A stretch of DNA of 64,000 nucleotides from Chryseobacterium aquaeductus (GTDB taxonomy: Bacteria > Bacteroidota > Bacteroidia > Flavobacteriales > Weeksellaceae), in the NCBI RefSeq assembly GCF_905175375.1, contig NZ_CAJIMS010000001.1, forward strand, positions 1,612,001-1,676,000, written 5' to 3'. The translations under genes were made by a program, and so were the position numbers. Position 1 is the stretch's first letter. Each line of letters starts with the position of its first letter. Of this stretch, positions 1 to 8,073 are shown in pieces. The notes beneath the pieces are model-generated. The model was given only the letters and a program-made list of their open reading frames with translations, made no database searches and was not told the DNA's origin.

Positions 1-818
1 TAGTCATACGTGCTGAAGCCATCTGTTCCCACCGGACTTGGGAAACCAATATCAAAATAATTCAATGTATTATCGTAAATATTAATATCCCGATAAAGAT
101 TTTTTGCAGTAATTGCAATCACCTGATTATCCTGAAATCCAGAAGTTTTTTGTGCAACCAGAAGCTTTTTGGTTTTCTTGGCGGGTTTGTTTTCGCCAAA
201 ATTTTTGTATAAAGATTCATTTAAAAAAACAGGCAGCGCCATTTTCCCTCTCGCCGTAGAATCTGCGTAATCAAAAATAAAATCAAGCTTATTGAATATT
301 TTTCTATTCATAAAAGCACTATCGAGATTATTGGCATCAAACTGAATTTTTTCGTACTCTTTATAAGTGTACGTATCAAATTTATCAAGTCCGTTATTTC
401 TCTTACGTTTCCAAACTTCCTGCATGATGCGGTAGGCAGGGTTTTCTTTTTTATTTTTAAATTTCGTTTTCTCGTTGTGGATTACAACCTCTTCAATTGA
501 TTTTATTTTTTCTGTAGAAAGCTTTACAATAATATTGGTATTCTTTTCAGGAGTAATTTCTATACTTTCTAAAGCATAGTTTTTTTTCTGAAATTTGAGT
601 TTGTAAATTACAATATCTGACTGAATATTGAAACTTCCTGAAGTCGTAGTAAGGAAAGGTGTATTATTATCGTTGATGAAAATATCAACAGCATTTATTT
701 CTTTATTGGTTTTGACGTCCAGAATTCTTCCGTTTGCTGTATTTTGAGCATAAAAAAAACTAGTGATAAAAAGAGAAATATATAGGAAACCGTATTTAAA
801 TTGATTGATTGGCATCAT
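1..818 (-). CDS. DUF5686/carboxypeptidase-like regulatory domain outer-membrane protein, N-terminal part
   Basis: The gene runs off the left edge, so only the N-terminal 272 residues are visible. It opens with two ATG codons (818 and 815). A signal peptide follows (GFLYISLFITSFFYAQN), then a short beta-sandwich region (NGRILDVKTNKEINAVDIFI) of the carboxypeptidase-regulatory-like type found at the N-terminus of Bacteroidota outer-membrane proteins. After it come an EEVVIH linker and the sequence NPAYRIMQEVWKRKRNNGLD, which is typical of the DUF5686 family. The family is predicted to sit in the outer membrane, and its function is not established. A -7 promoter box lies about 95 bases upstream. 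The family call is from recognition of the motifs and not from a search. Confidence 0.82.
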   Translation of the reverse strand, partial: MMPINQFKYGFLYISLFITSFFYAQNTANGRILDVKTNKEINAVDIFINDNNTPFLTTTSGSFNIQSDIVIYKLKFQKKNYALESIEITPEKNTNIIVKLSTEKIKSIEEVVIHNEKTKFKNKKENPAYRIMQEVWKRKRNNGLDKFDTYTYKEYEKIQFDANNLDSAFMNRKIFNKLDFIFDYADSTARGKMALPVFLNESLYKNFGENKPAKKTKKLLVAQKTSGFQDNQVIAITAKNLYRDINIYDNTLNYFDIGFPSPVGTDGFSTYD

Positions 819-913
819 TGGTATCTTCGAGCATTTAGCTAAACAAAAACTGTGCTGTTTTTTTATTAAATTTTAAAAATTTTTAGAGATTTGAGTGTTT
901 ATCTATAAAACTG

Positions 914-921
914 CAAATGTA
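914..921 (-). promoter_or_regulatory. -7 box upstream of the DUF5686-type gene
   Basis: On the minus strand this reads TACATTTG, matching the Bacteroidota -7 consensus TAnnTTTG. It implies a start of transcription near 905 and a leader of about 90 nt. No good -33 TTTG is visible 19 bases upstream. Confidence 0.5.
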
Positions 922-1206
922 ACGAAAATATACCTATGAATATTGTATTCAGATAAAGCTGATAAGAGATAATAAGCAAATATTAAAAATTTGCATCATA
1001 TCTGAATTGTCTGATACTATTTTTGAAATTATTTGTTTCAAAATGTTCAGCATTCCATTAATCTAATTAGAGTATTGGTTTGAAAGGATAGTGATGATGT
1101 TAAATAAATGATGATGAGGTTATATAATTAATAATCTTTCAGATTCGACTTTGTTTTTGATGATACATCAGGAAAAATAAAATTTTACAAAATTCTTCAG
1201 CAATTT
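922..1206. other. AT-rich intergenic stretch
   Basis: Together with 819-913 this makes a gene-free gap of about 390 bases between the DUF5686-type gene and the tRNA-Gln promoter. It is very AT-rich, with no reading frame or RNA structure that I can support. Confidence 0.5.
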
Positions 1207-1237
1207 TTTGCAAATAAAGAAAAAACATTTACATTTG
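1207..1237 (+). promoter_or_regulatory. tRNA-Gln promoter
   Basis: TTTG at 1207-1210 and TACATTTG at 1230-1237 are separated by exactly 19 bases, an exact match to the Bacteroidota housekeeping promoter TTTG-N19-TAnnTTTG. The tRNA begins 17 bases after the -7 box. Confidence 0.8.
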
Positions 1238-1253
1238 CACCACCAAAATAAAC

Positions 1254-1324
1254 AGACCCATGGTGTAACGGTAGCACTCTGGTTTTTGGTACCATCAGTT
1301 GGGGTTCGAATCCCTGTGGGTCTA
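1254..1324 (+). tRNA. tRNA-Gln (TTG)
   Basis: A 71-nt cloverleaf. The acceptor stem AGACCCA pairs perfectly with TGGGTCT, the T arm is GGGGTTCGAATCCC, and the anticodon loop TTTTGGT gives anticodon TTG. The CCA end is not encoded. A strong hairpin terminator follows directly. Confidence 0.95.
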
Positions 1325-1325
1325 C

Positions 1326-1354
1326 AAACCATCCTTAAAAAAGGATGGTTTTTT
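1326..1354 (+). terminator. Terminator of tRNA-Gln
   Basis: Stem AAACCATCCTT / AAGGATGGTTT with an AAAA loop (11 bp, perfect), ending in a T run. Confidence 0.85.
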
Positions 1355-1524
1355 ATTTGTCTGAATTTTGGTAATGTGTTTACGGATATATTTTAAGCCA
1401 TTGATTTTAGCCAAATATAAGGCTCGGATAGTCAAGATTGTTGTAAAGGTATCTATCGTTGTCGCCTTAAGAAATTACTGTTTGCTATATGTAGCGAAAG
1501 CGCAGAAAATTCAATTCCGAAAAC

Positions 1525-1555
1525 AAAAAAGACTTACATTTCTGTAAGTCTTTTT
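1525..1555 (-). terminator. Terminator downstream of tRNA-Asn copy 1
   Basis: Hairpin GACTTACA-TTTC-TGTAAGTC flanked by A and T runs, so it could work in both directions. A near-identical hairpin lies beside the second tRNA-Asn copy. Confidence 0.8.
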
Positions 1556-1556
1556 G

Positions 1557-1630
1557 CTCCTCCTCTTGGGCTCGAACCAAGGACCCTCTGATTAACAGTC
1601 AGATGCTCTAACCAACTGAGCTAAGGAGGA
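1557..1630 (-). tRNA. tRNA-Asn (GTT), copy 1
   Basis: A 74-nt tRNA read on the minus strand. The acceptor TCCTCCT pairs with AGGAGGA, and the anticodon loop CTGTTAA gives GTT. The gene, its upstream -7 box and its terminator are all repeated about 1.03 kb to the right, at 2586-2659. Confidence 0.95.
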
Positions 1631-1652
1631 ATGTTCCTCTTTTAAGGTGGTG

Positions 1653-1660
1653 CAAATATA
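1653..1660 (-). promoter_or_regulatory. -7 box of tRNA-Asn copy 1
   Basis: Minus strand TATATTTG (TAnnTTTG), 22 bases upstream of the tRNA. The second copy has the same box at 2682-2689. Confidence 0.65.
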
Positions 1661-1737
1661 ATATGAAAAATAACATCAAGCAAATATTTTTTAATCAAAA
1701 TAATACGAAATCTGCTATCAGATTATTTTTCAGTAAT

Positions 1738-1968
1738 TTAAATTTTATATATTTTAATTAAAATATCTTTTATTTTCTGATTGAAATTTTCATTGCTCAG
1801 TTCTGTAAAACCGTTTGATTTTAAAATGCTACTAACAACTTGTGCCATTGCATCTAATTTTTGTATTTCAAATGGAACTTTTGGCAACCCAGCTCCAACT
1901 TCGTCAATTGTATATGTCGTTCCTTGCTTAAGTTGTTTTTCTAATACGTTCTCATCTAATGATCCCAT
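1738..1968 (-). CDS. Small hypothetical protein between the two tRNA-Asn copies
   Basis: A 76-aa ORF with ATG start and TAA stop. The protein is acidic in its N-terminal half and lysine-rich at the C-terminus (NQKIKDILIKIYKI), with no signal peptide, membrane segment or recognised motif. A complementary frame is also open across part of it. Codon use fits the host, and it is the only candidate gene in the 1-kb segment between the duplicated tRNA genes. I do not recognise the family, so it may or may not be a real gene. Confidence 0.45.
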   Translation of the reverse strand: MGSLDENVLEKQLKQGTTYTIDEVGAGLPKVPFEIQKLDAMAQVVSSILKSNGFTELSNENFNQKIKDILIKIYKI

Positions 1969-2552
1969 TACAAATACCTTTTACACAAAACCAATGATGG
2001 ATATATTCTATAAACAGTTGAAAAAATCCTACAAAAACATCTGGTCGTAGAAATAATTTCATTTCAAATGTAAAAATATTTTTGATCCCGCAAAATTTTT
2101 TCAAAAAAATATTAATATTTTTGTCAAATATGCTTAAAAAGGTTTAAATTTTAAATATTATAGGCTTCAAAACATTTAAACATATCAAACTACTAATATT
2201 TGGAATTGAGACATATGCAATTATAATTATTAAATTTTAATTTGAAAGGAAAATACGTTGAGATTATAATTTTAATTATTGAATAGATAATTCCGTTTAT
2301 TAAAAGACTGAAAATCTGAAATTATTTTGATTTAGATGAAACCATAAGAAAGAGAAAAAGATGGCGGTACTAGATTATCTCTTAAAACTGTAAAATTGCA
2401 GACTCATGCGCGTCTTTAAGATAGAGAATCACTGTTTAATTAATGTCGACGGCTTGGTTGAATTTTAAACCAATGTTTTGGAAGTAGAGCAGGATTTGAA
2501 GAGATCGTTCTTAACCCCAAGAAAATTTAAAGAATAACATTGTGCTAAAATC
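1969..2552. other. AT-rich intergenic stretch between duplicated tRNA-Asn genes
   Basis: About 580 bases with no convincing reading frame on either strand and no clear RNA element. It makes up most of the DNA between the two tRNA-Asn units and may be decayed former coding sequence. Confidence 0.45.
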
Positions 2553-2585
2553 AAAAAAGACCTACATTTCTGTAAGTCTTTTTTG
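2553..2585 (-). terminator. Terminator downstream of tRNA-Asn copy 2
   Basis: GACCTACA-TTTC-TGTAAGTC between A and T runs. It is the same hairpin as at 1525-1555 with one changed base (CCTACA for CTTACA). Confidence 0.75.
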
Positions 2586-2659
2586 CTCCTCCTCTTGGGC
2601 TCGAACCAAGGACCCTCTGATTAACAGTCAGATGCTCTAACCAACTGAGCTAAGGAGGA
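2586..2659 (-). tRNA. tRNA-Asn (GTT), copy 2
   Basis: Identical in sequence to copy 1 over the 74-nt tRNA. Its upstream sequence (GGTGGTGCAAATATA) and downstream hairpin are also shared, so the duplicated unit is promoter plus tRNA plus terminator. Its -7 box (TATATTTG) is at 2682-2689 on the minus strand. Confidence 0.95.
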
Positions 2660-2739
2660 ATGTCCCTATTTTTAGGTGGTGCAAATATAGGACTGATATT
2701 TAAACCACACAAGTTTTTTATTTATTTTTTTAAATTTAA

Positions 2740-4086
2740 TTAAAATTTATTGGTAATGATTTTAAAAATATCAGCTCCAAAAATCAGTAACATCAAGCCT
2801 AACAGAAAGATAACGCCAACCATCTGCGCATTTTCCAAAACTTTTTGCGGTACAGGTTTTCCTACAATCATCTCGTACAAAGTGAAAATGACGTGTCCGC
2901 CATCTAATCCCGGGATAGGAATCAGATTTAAAAATGCCAACCAAACTGAAAACATTGCCGTAAAACTCCAAAATAACGTCCAATCAATCGAAACGCTTCC
3001 GTCGCTTGCTTTATCTACAGGCATATTTTTAATGATAGCCAACGGCCCGCCTACTTTTTTATAACCCTGAACCTTTCTGTTGAAGATAAGTTTAAATTGT
3101 TTTACCTGATACGTCAAACTTTCAATGCTTCTTGTGAAACCCCTGCCAATCGATTGTCCGAAGGTAAAATGTTTGGTTTCGTAGAATTTTTGCAGTTGCT
3201 TGTATGATGATATACCCAACGTACCTTCCTTTGAAACAGGAAGTGTTAAAGGCTGAATATTTCCGGCTCTTACGACTTGTACATCAAGGTTTTTCCCTGC
3301 ATTTTTAGAAATAATACTTTGTAGTTCATCATAATAACTGATTTTTTGATCATTAACGGAGATAACCTGATCACCAACTTTCAAACCTGCTTGTGCCGTT
3401 TTAGGGTTAATAATGGTGTCAATAACTGCCGAAAATCTTGGCGTAAGAAATGCTTTAGGATTTTCATCTTTAAAAGCCATTGCTTTACCATCGTCATTGG
3501 TAGGGAAGGTAACTTCTTTTCCGTTTCTTAAAACTGTAATTTCGTCGCTCAATAGAACGTCTAAAGCCAGTTTGTCTAGATTGTTTTGAGTTTTTCCGTC
3601 TACTTTCAAAATTTTATCTCCATCCTGAAAACCCATACCTTTAGCAACGTTGGTGTAATTCATTGGTGCATTTACCTTTGCCGTATCAAAAGAAGTTTCA
3701 CCATTAAAGAATGAGAGACATCCGTAAATAATCCATGCTAAGAAAAAGTTTACTGTAACTCCTCCCATCATGATGATCAGTCTCTGCCAAGCCGGTTTTG
3801 CTCTGAATTCCCACGGTTGAGCAGGTTGCTTCAGTTGCTCGGTATCCATACTTTCGTCGACCATTCCGGCAATTTTTACATAACCTCCGAAAGGAAGCCA
3901 GCCAATTCCGTATTCAGTTTCACCAATTTTTTTCTTAACTAAAGAAAAATAAGGATCGAAGAAAAGGTAAAATTTTTCTACTTTGGTTTTAAAGTATTTT
4001 GCGGGTAAGAAATGCCCAAGTTCGTGAAGAATTACTAAGATAGATATGCTTAATATAAATTGAAAGATCTTAATTGCTAATTCCAT
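2740..4086 (-). CDS. rseP: RIP (site-2) metalloprotease RseP
   Basis: An intramembrane zinc protease of 448 aa, the usual length. It has the HELGH motif (residues 21-25) in the first membrane segment and the second metal-ligand motif NLIPIPGLDGG (Asp395) near the C-terminus. One or two PDZ-type regions lie between them (around 130-310, including GLKVGDQVISVN). In other bacteria RseP cleaves anti-sigma factors and remnant signal peptides in the inner membrane. It is transcribed leftward after the small outer-membrane protein gene, with a terminator between them. ATG start and TAA stop. Confidence 0.93.
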   Translation of the reverse strand: MELAIKIFQFILSISILVILHELGHFLPAKYFKTKVEKFYLFFDPYFSLVKKKIGETEYGIGWLPFGGYVKIAGMVDESMDTEQLKQPAQPWEFRAKPAWQRLIIMMGGVTVNFFLAWIIYGCLSFFNGETSFDTAKVNAPMNYTNVAKGMGFQDGDKILKVDGKTQNNLDKLALDVLLSDEITVLRNGKEVTFPTNDDGKAMAFKDENPKAFLTPRFSAVIDTIINPKTAQAGLKVGDQVISVNDQKISYYDELQSIISKNAGKNLDVQVVRAGNIQPLTLPVSKEGTLGISSYKQLQKFYETKHFTFGQSIGRGFTRSIESLTYQVKQFKLIFNRKVQGYKKVGGPLAIIKNMPVDKASDGSVSIDWTLFWSFTAMFSVWLAFLNLIPIPGLDGGHVIFTLYEMIVGKPVPQKVLENAQMVGVIFLLGLMLLIFGADIFKIITNKF

Positions 4087-4141
4087 TAATTGTTTTTAGG
4101 TTTTAATTTGCAAAGGTAACAATTATCAAAAGTATGCCAAA

Positions 4142-4170
4142 TAAAAAAGCTCCTCTAAATGAGAAGCTTT
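4142..4170 (-). terminator. Terminator after the small outer-membrane protein gene
   Basis: On the minus strand, stem AAGCTTCTC / GAGGAGCTT with one mismatch, followed by a T run. It lies between the 4192-4629 gene and rseP, so rseP probably has its own promoter or depends on read-through. Confidence 0.6.
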
Positions 4171-4191
4171 GTCATATATTGTCTTGTTTTT

Positions 4192-4629
4192 TTAGAAATT
4201 GAATGAAACACCCAAACTTACGTTGTTTCCTACCTCGGCAAAAACGCCAACTTTCTCTGTGAAAAAATATCTTGCGCCGATGTGAGCGCCAATTCCGAAG
4301 TCTCTACCCAATACTCCCAAATCAACTCCTGGATAAATGTCCAATTTTTCGGGTAAGTCGAGAGCTTCTTTTAAATGAAAATTGATTCTTCCGAAAACAA
4401 AAACTCTGTTGTCTTTATTGTTGTCTTTGTATCCGTCAAAATATGCGTTCGCACCTGCGCCTACCGATAGAAACTGGTTTAGACCATAATCATAGGTTGC
4501 TGTAATTCCGGTTCCGTATCCCCAGGCATTGAGTCCCAGGTTGACTTTCTGATCTCCTTTTCCCGTCCAGGCTTGTGCGCTGATCATTGATCCTGTAAAA
4601 ATGACCATCATAAAAACCAATTTCTTCAT
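4192..4629 (-). CDS. Small outer-membrane beta-barrel-like protein
   Basis: A 145-aa protein from the ATG at 4629. An upstream in-frame start exists, but this one gives a proper signal peptide (MKKLVFMMVIFTGSMISAQA). The mature part is rich in glycine and alternating aromatic residues (YGTGITATYDYGL, ARYFFTEKVGVFAEVG) and ends in phenylalanine (VSLGVSFNF), as outer-membrane beta barrels do. Length suggests about eight strands. The function is unknown. It has its own terminator and does not seem to be in an operon with rseP. Confidence 0.75.
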   Translation of the reverse strand: MKKLVFMMVIFTGSMISAQAWTGKGDQKVNLGLNAWGYGTGITATYDYGLNQFLSVGAGANAYFDGYKDNNKDNRVFVFGRINFHLKEALDLPEKLDIYPGVDLGVLGRDFGIGAHIGARYFFTEKVGVFAEVGNNVSLGVSFNF

Positions 4630-4732
4630 AGATTTAAAAATTTTTAAAGGTTTGCTAAAGATTATCTGCATCAAAAACAAAACCGAAATCAATAAAAAAC
4701 CGTAATTTTATACAAGTATTGAATAAAAAAGT

Positions 4733-5485
4733 ATGAAAATTGTAGCACTCAATCAAGATATTTTCTGGAAAGATAAAAACAAAAACTTTAAACTCATTGA
4801 AGATCAGCTTCAAAAAGAGACCGCTGATCTTTTTCTGTTGCCCGAGATGTTTTCTACAGGTTTTTGTATGGATGCCGCAGAGGTTTCAGATAAAAATGAG
4901 GAATCCCTAGAGTTTTTAAAGAATATTTCAAAAGAAAAAAATGCTGCCTTTTGCGGAAGCGCTTCTGTGGAAGTTGAAGGAAAATTTTACAATAGAATGT
5001 ATTTCGTAAAGCCAAATTCTGAGGTTTCTTTTTATGATAAAAGGCATTTGTTTTCTTTTTCCGGCGAAGATGAAATTTATACAGCGGGAGAAGAAAGAGT
5101 AATTGTTAAATATCTCGGAATTCGTTTTCTGTTGCAGGTTTGCTATGATCTGAGGTTTCCGGTTTTTGCCAGAAATAATGGCGATTATGATGCTATTATA
5201 TATGTTGCCAACTGGCCACAAAAAAGAGTGGAAGCTTGGGAACATCTTCTGAAAGCGAGAGCAATCGAAAACTTGTCTTTCGTTTTTGGTTTGAATAGAA
5301 TCGGAACAGATGGTAATGATCTTTTTTATCAGGAAAGTTCGCATTGTTTTTTTGCTGATGGAAAAGAAATAGCTGACAAAAAAGGAAATCTGGTTTCCGC
5401 CGAATTGAATTTGGAAGAATTGAAAGATTTTAGAAATCATTTTCAGTTTTTGAATGACGGGGATGATTTTGAAATCAAATTGTAG
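4733..5485 (+). CDS. Nitrilase-superfamily amidohydrolase (omega-amidase-like)
   Basis: A carbon-nitrogen hydrolase of 250 aa with the full catalytic triad of the superfamily: Glu38 in LLPEMF, Lys103 in YDKRHLF and Cys137 in QVCYDLRFP. The CYDLRFP signature and the length match the YafV/omega-amidase branch. That branch hydrolyses alpha-ketoglutaramate or similar amides, as metabolite repair linked to transaminases. ATG start, TAG stop. It stands alone, with the neighbour to the left divergent. The exact substrate is inferred from the family. Confidence 0.85.
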   Translation: MKIVALNQDIFWKDKNKNFKLIEDQLQKETADLFLLPEMFSTGFCMDAAEVSDKNEESLEFLKNISKEKNAAFCGSASVEVEGKFYNRMYFVKPNSEVSFYDKRHLFSFSGEDEIYTAGEERVIVKYLGIRFLLQVCYDLRFPVFARNNGDYDAIIYVANWPQKRVEAWEHLLKARAIENLSFVFGLNRIGTDGNDLFYQESSHCFFADGKEIADKKGNLVSAELNLEELKDFRNHFQFLNDGDDFEIKL

Positions 5486-5496
5486 ACTAGGGATGT

Positions 5497-5658
5497 CCCA
5501 CGGATTTCACAGATTTTCACAGATTTTTTTTGCCATTAATTCACGAATGTTTAATCAATTTTATTAAAACTATCTTTAATCAAATTCGTGCATTTGTGGC
5601 AACTTCTATCTAAAGATTTTATCAGCATTTATCTGTGAAAATCCGTGTGATCTGTGGG
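5497..5658. repeat. Long imperfect inverted repeat
   Basis: The outer left arm (5497-5526, CCCACGGATTTCACAGATTT...) is mirrored by the right arm (5631-5658, ATCTGTGAAAATCCGTGTGATCTGTGGGA). An inner pair is GCCATTAATTCACGAAT versus ATTCGTGCATTTGTGGC. The unit fills the gap between two convergent genes. Sequences of this type recur in Flavobacteriia genomes, so it is probably a copy of a dispersed palindromic repeat. Confidence 0.75.
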
Positions 5659-5690
5659 AAATATTCACGTCCAAACTTAGCCTTAACCTA

Positions 5691-5990
5691 TTAAATATAC
5701 TGTTCCAAAAGCTGCGTCAAACGATTGACATCATGCACACCGCTTTCTTTATACAAAAGTTCTCCTTTCTTGAAAACTGCCAAAGTAGGAACGCCACGCA
5801 CTCCATACTGAGAAGCAATTGCAGGATATTGGTCTACATCAATTTTTACAATTCTTGCACCTTCACCTACCTTTTCTTTTACAGTTGTTAAAACCGATGA
5901 CTGTACTTTGCAAGGCTGACACCAAGTTGCGAAAAAATCAATCAAAACCGGTCTTTCGGAGTCTATAAGCTCTTGAAATTTTTGTGACAT
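5691..5990 (-). CDS. Thioredoxin
   Basis: A 99-aa protein, the full length of a thioredoxin domain. The active site is WCQPC (residues 23-27) in FFATWCQPCK, and the cis-proline loop GVRGVPTLAVF is present. There is no signal peptide, so it should be cytoplasmic. It lies 18 bases downstream of the rhodanese lipoprotein gene and follows the metallo-beta-lactamase/rhodanese gene in the same direction, so it probably supplies reductant in a sulfur or persulfide pathway. The proline in WCQPC differs from the classical WCGPC only at the first X. Confidence 0.88.
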   Translation of the reverse strand: MSQKFQELIDSERPVLIDFFATWCQPCKVQSSVLTTVKEKVGEGARIVKIDVDQYPAIASQYGVRGVPTLAVFKKGELLYKESGVHDVNRLTQLLEQYI

Positions 5991-6008
5991 ACTGTTTAAT
6001 TTTATCTA

Positions 6009-6374
6009 TTACTTTAAATTCTGAATGGCTTTTATATTATCTAAAGTTGAACCGTCATACATTTCAACGCCATTTTTTCTCAAGATTTCAACGGCTTGAT
6101 CTGCCTGAATTCCTTTGTTGCAAAAAACCACAACCTTTTTTCCTTTCAAAGATTCTGCTTTGTTCTGAATTTCCGCTAAAGGAATATTGATGGCGTCTTT
6201 TGCAGTTCCTTCTGCGTACTGCTCCGGAATTCTTACGTCAACCAAAATGGTTTCAGGATTTTTTACCAATTCTTTAATATCAGTTTTGGGTACGTTTTGC
6301 TGTACAGGTGTGGTTTTGCAGGCGTTCAGTGAGAAAAATGCAGTAAGAATAATTCCAAATAAAAATAATTTCAT
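6009..6374 (-). CDS. Rhodanese-like domain lipoprotein
   Basis: A 121-aa protein starting with a lipoprotein signal (FFSLNAC, lipidated Cys19), followed by a single rhodanese domain. The catalytic loop VVVFCNKGIQAD places the persulfide-forming cysteine at Cys85. The start codon directly follows the stop of the upstream gene (6375), so the two are probably translated together. It likely moves sulfane sulfur on the periplasmic side of a membrane. The other two products of the operon have no export signal, so the division of labour is an inference. Confidence 0.85.
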   Translation of the reverse strand: MKLFLFGIILTAFFSLNACKTTPVQQNVPKTDIKELVKNPETILVDVRIPEQYAEGTAKDAINIPLAEIQNKAESLKGKKVVVFCNKGIQADQAVEILRKNGVEMYDGSTLDNIKAIQNLK

Positions 6375-7784
6375 TTAAAGCGTTTTAGACTGACAAACAA
6401 AATCCGAAGTTGGCAATTTTTCTGTTTTCTTAATTCCGTTGAAACCACCTTCTATTTCTGTGAAATTTCTGATTCCGTGAGAGTTGAGAATGCTTGCGGC
6501 AATCATGCTTCTATAACCTCCGGCGCAATGCAGAAAGAAATGTTCAGAATCATCGATTGTAGTCACCCAGTCACTGATAGAGTCTAAAGGCTTATTGTAT
6601 GCATTCTCAATATGTTCGGCAGAATATTCTGAAAATTTTCTTACATCAATTATTTTTGAATCTTCATTAAATTGTTCAACAAATTCTGTTGGAGAAATCC
6701 TTTTTACTTCGTCAGTTTCTTTAGAAGAGCTTTTCCAAGAATTGAAACTTCCTTTCAAATATCCTAAAACATTATCAAAACCAACGCGGCTCAGTCTTGT
6801 AATTACTTCTTCTTCACTTCCTTCGTCTGCAACCAAAAGCAAAGGATGTTTTACGTCTACAATCAGACTTCCCACCCAAGGAGCAAAATCTCCTTTCAGC
6901 CCGATATTTATAGAGTTTGGAATAAATCCTTTATGGAAATCAGCAGGTCCACGAGTGTCTAAAATTAAAGCTCCGGTTTCTTCGGCAAAACTTTCAAAAT
7001 CTTCTACAGAAACAGGGTTCAATCCTTTGGTCATCACGTCGTCCAGACTGTCGTAACCACCTTTGTTCATCGCAACATTCATCCCGAAGTATTTTGGCGG
7101 AGCAGTCAATCCGTCTAGAACTTCTTTGATAAATGATGCTTTATCAGGCTGATTCAGAGCATAATTGGTTTTTCTCTGATTTCCCAAAATGTCTACCGTT
7201 TCTTTCTGCATATTTTTTCCGCAGGCAGAACCTGCGCCATGAGCCGGATAAACAGTAATGCTGTCGTCTAAAGGTAAGATTTTGCTGTGCAGACTTTCGT
7301 ATAAGATTCCTGCAAGATCTTCCTGCGTCATGGTTCCTGCTTTTTGAGCAAGATCGGGACGGCCAACATCACCCAGAAATAAAGTGTCACCTGTGAAAAT
7401 TGCGGTTTCAACTCCGTTTTCGTCGATCAGAAGGTAAGTCGTGCTTTCCATCGTGTGACCTGGAGTGTGAAGTGCTTTTATTTTTATATTTCCAACCTTA
7501 AAGATCTGGTTGTCTTCAGCAATTATTGCTTCAAAATCTGGTTCTGCAGTCGGACCGTAAACAATCGGGGCATTTGTTTTTTTGCTTAAATCTAAGTGAC
7601 CTGAGACGAAATCTGCATGAAAATGAGTTTCAAATATATATTTCAAAGTTACGTTGTCTTTTTCAAGGCGGTCAAGATAAGGTTTTACTTCTCTCAGCGG
7701 ATCTATGATTGCGGCTTCATTTTCTGAAACAATATAATATGCACCTTGTGCTAAACAGCCTGTATATATTTGTTCAATTTTCAT
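6375..7784 (-). CDS. Metallo-beta-lactamase fold protein with two rhodanese domains (persulfide dioxygenase-like)
   Basis: A 469-aa protein. The N-terminal metallo-beta-lactamase domain has the metal-binding HFHADF (His54, His56, Asp58) and GDTLFLGDVGRPD, typical of ETHE1/BlhA-type persulfide dioxygenases. Two rhodanese domains follow. The first has DEG where the active-site cysteine should be (LLLVADEGSEEE) and is probably inactive. The second has HCAGGYRS with Cys420. It is the first gene of a three-gene leftward operon with a rhodanese lipoprotein and a thioredoxin. The likely role is oxidation or detoxification of glutathione-like persulfides. Confidence 0.88.
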   Translation of the reverse strand: MKIEQIYTGCLAQGAYYIVSENEAAIIDPLREVKPYLDRLEKDNVTLKYIFETHFHADFVSGHLDLSKKTNAPIVYGPTAEPDFEAIIAEDNQIFKVGNIKIKALHTPGHTMESTTYLLIDENGVETAIFTGDTLFLGDVGRPDLAQKAGTMTQEDLAGILYESLHSKILPLDDSITVYPAHGAGSACGKNMQKETVDILGNQRKTNYALNQPDKASFIKEVLDGLTAPPKYFGMNVAMNKGGYDSLDDVMTKGLNPVSVEDFESFAEETGALILDTRGPADFHKGFIPNSINIGLKGDFAPWVGSLIVDVKHPLLLVADEGSEEEVITRLSRVGFDNVLGYLKGSFNSWKSSSKETDEVKRISPTEFVEQFNEDSKIIDVRKFSEYSAEHIENAYNKPLDSISDWVTTIDDSEHFFLHCAGGYRSMIAASILNSHGIRNFTEIEGGFNGIKKTEKLPTSDFVCQSKTL

Positions 7785-8073
7785 TGATTTTTATTTAAAT
7801 AATTATAAAGATACAAAGTAAGGCATTAATTAGAAAAAAATGATAAATCAAAATGATAGTTTCTGTCGATATTGGAAATTTTCTTATTGGAAAATACAGT
7901 AAAACTATTGAAAATCAAATTATAATATTTAAATCTTTACTAATTTTTCGAAATTTACTGTTATATATCATATCACAGATGGTTAACCTTAATGATTAAA
8001 TTTTAGTAAAATAATAATACCACAAGATTATATTTTACAAAAATATTTTACCTTTAAGAGTTAAAAATATCAA

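Noticed and set aside
4630..4692. Longer start of the small outer-membrane protein.
   Set aside because: The signal peptide begins at the internal ATG at 4629.
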